Shown here piece after piece: positions 46,580 to 53,992 of a DNA stretch of 64,000 nt (position 1 is the stretch's first letter; each line of letters starts with the position of its first letter). The stretch comes from Acrocarpospora phusangensis (GTDB lineage Bacteria > Actinomycetota > Actinomycetes > Streptosporangiales > Streptosporangiaceae). The translations under genes and the position numbers were made by a program. Below the pieces are notes generated by a model. It was not told the origin of the DNA, did not search any database, and was given only the letters and a program-made list of their open reading frames with translations. The stretch is taken from the NCBI RefSeq assembly GCF_016862995.1, contig NZ_BOOA01000039.1, positions 21,945 through 85,944 of the forward strand. The letters run 5' to 3'.

Positions 46580-49210
46580 ATGACGACGACCACGCGCGAT
46601 CCGTCGCGGACGGCCCTGGCGCTGGCCGAGGCCGACCCCGAGCGGGCGGTGGCCTTCGCCTCCGCCCTGGTCCGGCAGGCCCGCGCCGCCCGCGACCCGC
46701 TGACCGAGTCCAGCGCCAGGCGGGCCATGGGCATCGCCGCCGTCCACCGCAACCACCTGGTCACCGCCAGCCGGCACCTGAACGCCGCGATCCGGGTGGC
46801 CGAGCGCGCCGGCTCCCGGGAGCTGGCGGTCGAGGCCCGGCTCCGGCTGGCCTTCGTGACCAGCGTCGGCGGGCGGCCGCAGCAGGCGCTGCGGGAGATC
46901 GAGGAGCTCATGCCCGGCCTGCACGGGGTGCTCAGGGCGCGGGCGGAGGCCCAGCGGGCGGCCGTCTTCAACCATCTCGGCAGGCGCGCGGACGCGCTGG
47001 CCTGCTACCGGGCGGCCGTCCCCGCGCTGCGCCGGGCCCAGGACCACCTGTGGCTCCAGCGGGTGCTGTCCAACCGCGGCATCATGCACGGCTACCGGCA
47101 GGAGTTCGCCGCCGCCGAGACCGACTTCCGGGAGGCCGAGGCGCTCTGCCGGGAGCTGGGGCTGGACCTGTCGCTGGCCATCGTGTGGATGAACCTGGGC
47201 TGGGTGATGGGCGCGCGCGGCGACGTGCCGGCCGCGCTGCGCTACTTCGACCAGGCCGAGGCCCGGTTCCGCGCGCTGGGCACCCACCAGCTGGGCTGGC
47301 TGCTGACCGACCGGGCCGAGCTGCTGCTGTCGGTCGGGCTGGTCGCGGAGGCGCGGGCCGCGGCGGAGGAGGCGGTGGCCGAGCTGGAACGGCTGCGCCG
47401 CGCCATCCTGCTGCCGGAGGTGCGGCTGCTGCTGGCCCGCGCCGCCACCATGGCCGGCGACCACGACGGCGCGCTGCGGGCGGCCCGCCGCGCGGTCCGC
47501 GAGTTCGCCGCCCAGCAGCGCCCGGAGTGGCGGGTGCTGGCGTCCTTCGTGGTGGTCCGCTCCCGGCTGGCCGCCGGTCACCGGGGCATTCCCGTACGGC
47601 GGCTGGAGACGCTGGCCGACGACCTGGACGCGGCCGGGTGGACCGCCGCCGGCGTGGAGACGCGGCTGCTGGGCGCCCGCCTGGCGCAGGCCCGGGGGCA
47701 GGCCGAACGCGGGCGGGCGCTGCTGGCGCGGGCGGCCCGGGCGCGCGGCCGGGGGCCCGCCCTGCTCCGGGTGCGGGCCTGGCAGGCGGAGGCGCTGCTG
47801 CGGCTGTCGGCGGGCAACCGGCCGGGCGCGGCCGGCGCGGTCCGTACGGCGCTGCGGGTGCTGGACGAGCACCGGGCCTCGCTGGGGGCGACGGACCTGC
47901 GGGCGTACTCCTCCGGGTTCCGGGTGGAGCTGGCCGAGCTGGGACTGCGCATGGCCTTCGACCAGGGTGTGGCGGGGCGGGTGCTGGCGTGGGCGGAGCA
48001 GGGCAGGGCCAGCCATCTGCTGATGAAACGGGCCCGGCCGCCCGGGGATCCGTGGCTGGCGGGGGCGCTGGCCGAGCTGCGGGCCACGGCGAGCGATCTT
48101 GGGTCGAGCCGGAATCCGAAGGTGGTGCAGCGGCAGGCCGTGCTGGAGCGGGAGATCCGCGACTACAGCCGCCGCCGGGAGGGCGCGGCGGGCGCTCCCG
48201 GCGGGGCGGCCGGGCCGCCAGGAGTGGCGCGGCTGGCGGAACCCCTGGGCGAGCAGGTCCTGGTGGAGTACGTCCAGCTGGACGGCGTGCTGCACGCGGT
48301 GACCGTGGCCGGCGGCAGGGCGAGGCTGCGCGCGCTGGGGCCGCTGGCGCCGATCAGGGACCTGGTGGAGCGGCTGCCGTTCGCGCTGCGGCGGCTGGCC
48401 CGCGCCGAGGGCGCCGCGGCTTCTGGGGCTTCTGCGGCCGAAGCCGCGGCGGCCATGGTGCGGCACGCCGCCGCCCGGCTGGACGCGCTGCTGCTGGCCC
48501 CGCTGGCGGCCGAGGTCGGGGACCGGCCGCTGGTGGTGATCCCCACCGGGCCGCTGCAGTTCCTGCCCTGGTCGGTGCTGCCGTCCTGCGCGGGACGGCA
48601 GGTCAGCGTCGCGCCCTCGGCGGGCATGTGGCACACGGCGAGCCTGGCGGAGCGCGGCGGCGGGCACGTGGCGGCGGTGGCCGGGCCGGGCCTGCCGGGC
48701 GGCAACGAGGAGGTCGCCGCGGTCGCCGCCCTGCACGCGACCAAGGCGCTGACCGGGGACGACGCCACCGCCGAGGCGGCCCTGAGCGCGCTGGACGGCG
48801 CCCGGCTGGCCCATCTGGCGGCGCACGGCCGGGTCAACCTGACCAACCCGCTGTTCTCCGCGCTGCGCCTGGCCGACGGCCCGCTGACCGTCTACGACCT
48901 GGAGCGGCTGGCCGAGCCGCCCCGGCTGGTCATCCTGGCCGCCTGCGAGAGCGGCCGTTCCGTGGTGCGGGCCGGGGACGAGCTGCTCGGCCTGAGCGCC
49001 ACCTTCCTCTCCCTCGGCACCCGCTGCATCATCGCCTCCCTGGTCCCCGTCCCGGACGCGCAGACGGCCCCGATGATGGTGGCCCTCCACCGTCAGCTCG
49101 CCGAGGGCCGCTCCGCCGCGGACGCGCTGGCGCGGGCCCAGGAGCGGGCGGGCGGGGTCGCGGCGGCCGGGTTCGTCTGCCTGGGCGCGGGATCCACCAC
49201 ACTAGGCTGA
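46580..49210 (+). CDS. TPR-CHAT (caspase-like) protease
   Basis: 876 residues. Residues about 10-470 are TPR-like helical repeats (NRGIMHGYRQEFAAAETDF, NLGWVMGARGDVPAALRYF and others). About 560-870 is a CHAT domain with the caspase-like dyad H749 (HLAAHGRVNLTNPLF) and C789 (ILAACESGRS), and the conserved LSLGTRCIIASLVPV. CHAT proteases act as effectors or activators in several bacterial immune and signalling systems. The ATG directly follows a GGGAG, unusually close. Divergent S8 protease across 117 bp. Confidence 0.93.
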   Translation: MTTTTRDPSRTALALAEADPERAVAFASALVRQARAARDPLTESSARRAMGIAAVHRNHLVTASRHLNAAIRVAERAGSRELAVEARLRLAFVTSVGGRPQQALREIEELMPGLHGVLRARAEAQRAAVFNHLGRRADALACYRAAVPALRRAQDHLWLQRVLSNRGIMHGYRQEFAAAETDFREAEALCRELGLDLSLAIVWMNLGWVMGARGDVPAALRYFDQAEARFRALGTHQLGWLLTDRAELLLSVGLVAEARAAAEEAVAELERLRRAILLPEVRLLLARAATMAGDHDGALRAARRAVREFAAQQRPEWRVLASFVVVRSRLAAGHRGIPVRRLETLADDLDAAGWTAAGVETRLLGARLAQARGQAERGRALLARAARARGRGPALLRVRAWQAEALLRLSAGNRPGAAGAVRTALRVLDEHRASLGATDLRAYSSGFRVELAELGLRMAFDQGVAGRVLAWAEQGRASHLLMKRARPPGDPWLAGALAELRATASDLGSSRNPKVVQRQAVLEREIRDYSRRREGAAGAPGGAAGPPGVARLAEPLGEQVLVEYVQLDGVLHAVTVAGGRARLRALGPLAPIRDLVERLPFALRRLARAEGAAASGASAAEAAAAMVRHAAARLDALLLAPLAAEVGDRPLVVIPTGPLQFLPWSVLPSCAGRQVSVAPSAGMWHTASLAERGGGHVAAVAGPGLPGGNEEVAAVAALHATKALTGDDATAEAALSALDGARLAHLAAHGRVNLTNPLFSALRLADGPLTVYDLERLAEPPRLVILAACESGRSVVRAGDELLGLSATFLSLGTRCIIASLVPVPDAQTAPMMVALHRQLAEGRSAADALARAQERAGGVAAAGFVCLGAGSTTLG

Positions 49211-49215
49211 CCTCC

Positions 49216-49707
49216 GTGGCGAAGACCAAAGGCGGCCAGGGCACGCCCGCGACGGTGGCGCTGACCCAGGCGAGGGCCGAGTTCACCCTGCATCCGTACG
49301 ATCACGATCCCGGCGCGGAGGCGTACGGCGAGGAGGCCGCGAACGCGCTGGGCGTCCCGGCGGAGCGGATCTTCAAGACGCTGGTGGCGGAGACCGAGGC
49401 CGGTCTGGCGGTCGCCGTGGTGCCGGTGGCGGGCAAGCTCGACCTGAAGGCGTTCGCGGCGGCGCTCAAGGGCAAGAAGGCGGCCATGGCGGAGGCCGCC
49501 AAGGTGGAGCGGGTGACCGGTTACGTGGTCGGCGGGATCAGCCCGCTGGGCCAGCGCAGGCGGCTGCCCACGGTGGTGGACGAGTCGGCGCTCGCCTTCG
49601 ACACCATCTACTTCTCGGCCGGCCGCCGCGGCCTGCAGATCGAGACCGCCCCCGCCAACCTGGTCCGCCTCACCGCGGCGGTCACCGCGCCCATCGCCCG
49701 CGCGTAG
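49216..49707 (+). CDS. ybaK: YbaK/EbsC-type Cys-tRNA(Pro) deacylase
   Basis: 163 residues of the YbaK editing-domain family, which clears Cys mischarged on tRNA(Pro). Features: FKTLVAE, VAVVPVAGKLDLKAFAAALKGKKAAMA, TGYVVGGISPLGQRRRLPTVVD. GTG start 5 bp after the CHAT stop, so possibly cotranscribed with it. Confidence 0.93.
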   Translation: MAKTKGGQGTPATVALTQARAEFTLHPYDHDPGAEAYGEEAANALGVPAERIFKTLVAETEAGLAVAVVPVAGKLDLKAFAAALKGKKAAMAEAAKVERVTGYVVGGISPLGQRRRLPTVVDESALAFDTIYFSAGRRGLQIETAPANLVRLTAAVTAPIARA

Positions 49708-49764
49708 ATCCGAAGCGAGACCCCAGGGCCTTGAGACCCCCGGGGCCGCCGCCTTGGTGATCGC

Positions 49765-50607
49765 CTAGACCGGGGACCCGCAGCACTTCTTGTACTTGCG
49801 CCCGCCGCCGCACCAGCACGGCTCGTTCCGCCCCGGCGGCCAGGCGAGGTCCCCCGCCGGATCCACGGCGTCAACCGATTGACCCGCGGCGACCCGCACC
49901 ACGGCCACCCGCGCCGCCAGGTCGGCCTCCCGGAACCCCTTCTCCAGCGCCTTGAGATCCGCGCCCTCCTCGTACGGCATCCGCACGGCCGGCTTGCGCG
50001 GCATCTCCGGCTGCACCGCGTGCGGCACCGCCTGTACGGGCTCCTGCGCCCCCTCCAGGTACGCCGTGACCTCCGGATCCTCCCCGCCCCCGAACCGTTT
50101 GCGCAGCAGGCTCAGATAGCGCACCGCCGCCTCGGGACGCCCGAGGTCCATGGCCAGCGCCAGCCCGTCGTCCAGCAGCGCGCGGGCGAACCGCGGATCC
50201 GCGCCCCCGGCGACCATGGCCGCCGCCGGGTAGAACTCCTCGTCCCGCTCCGCCTTCGGCAGCCCGGCCAGCTCCCGCTGCCGCGCCCGCAGCAGCCGCA
50301 GCGCGGTCTCGTCCTCGCCCACCTGGGCGTGCAGCTCCGCCATCGGCAGGCGCAGCGCCCCGCGCAGCCCGGGTTCGGCGTCGGCGAGGTCGCCCAGCAC
50401 GGCCAGGGTGTCGCGCTCCCAGCCGTCCGGCGTGTACTCGTCCACGAGCACCTCGACGTAGGCGCGCAGGCTCACGTCGCCGCGCGCCCTCGGGTCCAGG
50501 AGCGCGTCCGCCAGCAGCTCCCAGGCGGCCCGCTCCTCCCCCCGGTCGTACGCCCGGTCGAGGGCCCGGTCCAGGTCGAGCGGCTGGAAGAGGTGATCGG
50601 GAAGCAC
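49765..50607 (-). CDS. SEC-C zinc-motif protein
   Basis: 280 residues. The bulk is helical and TPR-like; the C-terminus carries the SEC-C zinc motif with C-W-C and C-C (NEPCWCGGGRKYKKCCG), as in SecA tails. Function unknown, perhaps a binding adaptor. The GTG at 50607 has no ribosome site but TACAGT lies 12 bases upstream, so a leaderless transcript is likely. Divergent from the amidase, 54 bp apart. Confidence 0.85.
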   Translation of the reverse strand: MLPDHLFQPLDLDRALDRAYDRGEERAAWELLADALLDPRARGDVSLRAYVEVLVDEYTPDGWERDTLAVLGDLADAEPGLRGALRLPMAELHAQVGEDETALRLLRARQRELAGLPKAERDEEFYPAAAMVAGGADPRFARALLDDGLALAMDLGRPEAAVRYLSLLRKRFGGGEDPEVTAYLEGAQEPVQAVPHAVQPEMPRKPAVRMPYEEGADLKALEKGFREADLAARVAVVRVAAGQSVDAVDPAGDLAWPPGRNEPCWCGGGRKYKKCCGSPV

Positions 50608-50661
50608 CAGTGCACTGTACCGAAGCGACCGCGCCGGGGACGCTGCTGGCAGGATGTGCGG

Positions 50662-52071
50662 ATGAGCACGTTGCACGAGGCCTCGGCCGTGGAGCTGTCG
50701 GAGTTGCTGCGCGGGCGGCAGGTGAGCGCGGTCGAGGTGACCGAGGCGCACCTGCGGCGGATCGAGGAGGTGAACCCGGCCGTCAACGCGGTCGTCACGC
50801 TGGTCGCGGAGCGGGCCCTCGACCGGGCGGCCGAACTGGACGCGGGACCCTGGCGCGGACCGCTGCACGGGCTCCCGGTCGGCCACAAGGACCTGGTGGC
50901 CACGGCGGGCGTGCGCACCACGTACGGCTCGGCGGTCTTCGCCGGCCACGTGCCGGACACCGACGACCTGCTGGTGACCCGGGTCCGGGCGGCCGGCGGC
51001 GTGATGCTCGGCAAGACCAACACCCCCGAGTTCGGGACCGGCTCCCACACGGTCAACGAGGTCTTCGGCGCCACCCGCAACCCGTACGACCTGGAGAAGT
51101 CCGCCGGGGGCAGCAGCGGGGGCGCGGCCGCCGCGCTGGCCACCGGCATGGTGGCGCTGGCGGACGGTTCCGACATGGGCGGCTCGCTGCGCAACCCGGC
51201 CTCGTTCTGCGGCATCGTCGGCCTGCGCCCGACCCCGGGCCGCGTCCCGGCCAGGTCGGACACGGCGGCCTGGTACACGCTGGGCGTGTCAGGGCCGATG
51301 GCCCGCACGGTCGCCGACGTGTGCCTGTTCATGACCGCCATCGCGGGCTTCGACCCGGTCTCGCCGCTGTCGGTACGGGAGGGCGGCGAGATGTTCGCCG
51401 CCGCCCTCGACCGCGACTTCACGGGGGCCAGGATCGCGTTCAGCGCCGACCTGGGCGGCCTGCCGGTGGACCACGAGACGGCCGGGGTGACGGCGGGCGC
51501 CGTGGACGTGCTGACCGGCCTGGGCGCGGTCGTGGAGCGGGCCGACCCCGACCTGACCGGCGCGGAGAAGGCGTTCCGGACCTACCGGTCCTGGTTCTAC
51601 GCGCTCAACTTCGGCGACCTGGAGGGCGTCGGCCCCAACGTGGCGTGGAACGTCGAGCAGGGCCGGAAGGTCACCGGGGAGGACCTGGCCAGGGCCGAGC
51701 GCCTGCGCACCGCGCTCTACCACCGGATGAACGCCTTCTTCGACCGCTACGACTTCCTGGTGGCCCCGGTCAGCCAGGTGCCGCCGTTCCCGGTCGGGCA
51801 GCCGTACGTGACGGAGATCAACGGGGAGCCGATGCCGGACTATCTGGCCTGGATGCGCTCCTGCTACTGGATCAGCGTGCTCGGCGGCCCCGCGCTCTCG
51901 GTGCCCTGCGGATTCACCGCCGACGGGCTCCCGGTGGGCGTGCAGATCATCGGCCGCCCGTGGGCCGACCTGGACGTGCTGCGCCTGGGCCACGCCTTCG
52001 AGCGGGCCACCGGGCCCGGCCGGGTGGTCACTCCACCGGCGGCGGTTCCTCCCGGCGCTCCCGGTAGGTGA
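50662..52071 (+). CDS. amidase signature family amidohydrolase
   Basis: 469 residues. Ser-cisSer-Lys triad visible: K76 (GHKDLVA), cis-Ser in SAGGSSGGAAAALA (151-152) and nucleophile S175 (DMGGSLRNPASFCG). Cytoplasmic. Substrate (amide, ester, Glu-tRNA-like) cannot be told; the sequence is not GatA-like in context. Ends inside the convergent DUF2567 gene (44-bp overlap). Confidence 0.93.
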   Translation: MSTLHEASAVELSELLRGRQVSAVEVTEAHLRRIEEVNPAVNAVVTLVAERALDRAAELDAGPWRGPLHGLPVGHKDLVATAGVRTTYGSAVFAGHVPDTDDLLVTRVRAAGGVMLGKTNTPEFGTGSHTVNEVFGATRNPYDLEKSAGGSSGGAAAALATGMVALADGSDMGGSLRNPASFCGIVGLRPTPGRVPARSDTAAWYTLGVSGPMARTVADVCLFMTAIAGFDPVSPLSVREGGEMFAAALDRDFTGARIAFSADLGGLPVDHETAGVTAGAVDVLTGLGAVVERADPDLTGAEKAFRTYRSWFYALNFGDLEGVGPNVAWNVEQGRKVTGEDLARAERLRTALYHRMNAFFDRYDFLVAPVSQVPPFPVGQPYVTEINGEPMPDYLAWMRSCYWISVLGGPALSVPCGFTADGLPVGVQIIGRPWADLDVLRLGHAFERATGPGRVVTPPAAVPPGAPGR

Positions 52072-52522
52072 CGGCGAACTCCAGCGCCCAGAACGTGCCC
52101 GCGGCGAGCACCGGCCAGAACATCAGCACCCCGAACGCGGTCAGGCCCAGCCGGTCCTGGCTGTCGAACTGGCCCGCCGCCGCGGCCTGCACCAGCTCGC
52201 CGCCCATCGAGGAGCCGACCAGGTACGCGACCAGCGCCCCCACCACACCGCCCGCGGCCAGCCCCGACACCACGGCCACGGCGCGCTCCCCCGCGAACCA
52301 GTAGCCGGCCAGCCCGCAGACCAGGCCTAACGCGCCCGCGACGAGCGCGAACCAGCCGTCGGCCGCGATCAGCGTCTGCGTGTTCGGGTCCGCGACCAGC
52401 CACTCCTGGTCGACCAGCACGTACCGGGTGCGCGGCGCCAGCGCGGACCACGCGAATCCCGCCCCCACGCCCAGCACCGCCAGCACCAGGACCGTCCCCG
52501 CGAAGTACTTGAGCTGCCGCAC
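52028..52522 (-). CDS. DUF2567 membrane protein
   Basis: 164 residues, four predicted membrane helices, DUF2567-like (actinobacterial envelope protein of unknown role): a long outside loop after helix 1 with YVLVDQEWLVADPNTQ and a charged C-terminus RERREE. GTG start. Convergent and overlapping the amidase by 44 bp. Confidence 0.8.
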   Translation of the reverse strand: MRQLKYFAGTVLVLAVLGVGAGFAWSALAPRTRYVLVDQEWLVADPNTQTLIAADGWFALVAGALGLVCGLAGYWFAGERAVAVVSGLAAGGVVGALVAYLVGSSMGGELVQAAAAGQFDSQDRLGLTAFGVLMFWPVLAAGTFWALEFAVTYRERREEPPPVE

Positions 52523-52611
52523 CGTCCCGATGGTACAGAGCGCGCCCGCGGGCCGCCGACGCGCAGGCGGCCGTGCTGCCCGGCCGGGGTTCCCGCCGTT
52601 AGCATTGCTCC

Positions 52612-53913
52612 GTGAATGAAGAGGCGTGGCATATCGAACCTTCCGGACCGCTACGGGGGGACGTCGAGGTCCGAGGGTCCAAGAACGCGGTTTCCAAGCA
52701 CATGGTCGCGGCGATGCTGGGCACCGGCCCGAGCACGCTGCACAACGCTCCCGAGGTCGGCGAGGTCGGCCTCACGGCCGCCATGCTGGAAGCCCTCGGC
52801 ATCCACGTGGAGATCGCCGACGGCGAGATCACCATCGAGCAGGGCCCGGAGATCCGCCCCCGGGTGCCGGAGAAGTACACCGGCCTCAACCGCATCCCCA
52901 TCCTGATGCTCGGCCCGCTGCTGCACCTGGCGGGCGAGGCGTTCGTGCCGATGGTGGGCGGCGACCCGATCGGCCGGCGGCCGGTCAACTTCCACCTGGA
53001 AGCGCTGCGCTCGATGGGCGCGGAGATCATCGAGGACGAGAACGGCATCACCGCCAAGGCGACCCGGCTGCACGGCACCCGGATCACGCTGCCGTACCCG
53101 AGCGTGGGCGCGACCGAGACGATCCTGATGACGGCCGTGCTGGCCGAGGGCAAGACGGTCATCAAGGGCGCCGCGATGGAGCCCGAGGTGGTCGAGCTGG
53201 CGCTGTTCCTGCAGCGCATGGGGGCGATGATCGAGCTCAGCCCCGACCGGCGGATCGTGATCGAGGGCGTGGAACGGCTGCGCGGCGCGTCCACCTGGCT
53301 GGCCGGCGACCGCATCGAGGCGTTCTCCTACCTGGTGGCCGGCCTGGTCACCGGCGGCGAGGTGCGGGTGCACGGCTGCCCGCAGGACCGCCTGGTGACG
53401 GCGATCACCACGCTGGCCCGGATGGGGGCCCGGTTCGACATCACCGACGACTGGCTGACCGCCTCCGCGCCGGACGGGCTGCGCGCTGCGGCCGTGCAGA
53501 CCGACACCCACCCCGGGTTCATGACCGACTGGCAGACGCCGCTCATGGTGCTGTTCACCCGGGCCGAGGGCATGTCGGTGCTGCACGAGACGGTCTTCGA
53601 GAACCGCCTGGTGTACGTGCCGGCCCTGCAGAAGATGGGCTGCGAGATCGAGGTGTTCGCGCAGTGCCTGGGCGGGCCCGCCTGCCGCTACCACGACACC
53701 AACGCCAAGCACTCGGCGGTCGTGCGCGGGGTGTCCAAGCTGCGCGGCGCGGACGTGACGCTGCCGGACATCCGGGCCGGCTTCTCCGCGGTGCTGGCCG
53801 CGGCCGTCGCCGACGGCACCTCGACGCTGCGCGGCGTCAACCACATCGAGCGCGGCTACCACCGCCCGTTCGACCAGTTCACCTCGCTCGGCCTGAAGAT
53901 CCGCCGGGGCTGA
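52612..53913 (+). CDS. murA: UDP-N-acetylglucosamine 1-carboxyvinyltransferase homologue, Cys-to-Asp
   Basis: 433-residue EPSP-synthase-fold protein of the MurA family (adds enolpyruvate to UDP-GlcNAc, first step of peptidoglycan synthesis). K24/N25 in GSKNAV, the late DWQTPL and DIRAG motifs are present. The fosfomycin-reactive cysteine of E. coli MurA (C115) is D118 here (MVGGDPIGRRPV), as in mycobacterial MurA, which predicts fosfomycin insensitivity. The sequence is otherwise divergent (for example no PGG before the Asp), so it may be a second, specialised copy. GTG start. Confidence 0.85.
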   Translation: MNEEAWHIEPSGPLRGDVEVRGSKNAVSKHMVAAMLGTGPSTLHNAPEVGEVGLTAAMLEALGIHVEIADGEITIEQGPEIRPRVPEKYTGLNRIPILMLGPLLHLAGEAFVPMVGGDPIGRRPVNFHLEALRSMGAEIIEDENGITAKATRLHGTRITLPYPSVGATETILMTAVLAEGKTVIKGAAMEPEVVELALFLQRMGAMIELSPDRRIVIEGVERLRGASTWLAGDRIEAFSYLVAGLVTGGEVRVHGCPQDRLVTAITTLARMGARFDITDDWLTASAPDGLRAAAVQTDTHPGFMTDWQTPLMVLFTRAEGMSVLHETVFENRLVYVPALQKMGCEIEVFAQCLGGPACRYHDTNAKHSAVVRGVSKLRGADVTLPDIRAGFSAVLAAAVADGTSTLRGVNHIERGYHRPFDQFTSLGLKIRRG

Positions 53914-53921
53914 TCACGCGC

Positions 53922-53964
53922 GACGGGGGTCCGGCCGGCGCGGCCGGACCCCCGTCCGTGTTTC
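53922..53964 (+). terminator. terminator between murA and the PBP gene
   Basis: Perfect 16-bp stem, arms 53922-53937 and 53941-53956, 3-base loop, followed by CGTGTTT. It serves murA; being symmetric, it could also stop transcription from the convergent PBP gene. Confidence 0.8.
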
Positions 53965-53991
53965 CGAAGGGTTCCCGAAGGGTTCCCGAAG
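53964..53991. repeat. 11-bp tandem repeat, 2.5 copies
   Basis: CCGAAGGGTTC at 53964-53974 and 53975-53985, then CCGAAG. It lies directly behind the terminator and in front of the PBP stop codon. No function seen. Confidence 0.8.
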
Positions 53992-53992
53992 C

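Noticed and set aside
45185..49090. 1301-codon frame joining the S8 protease to a long N-terminal part
   Set aside because: The N-terminal part is antisense to the TPR-CHAT gene and low complexity. AGGAG plus ATG at 46462 gives a normal subtilase start.
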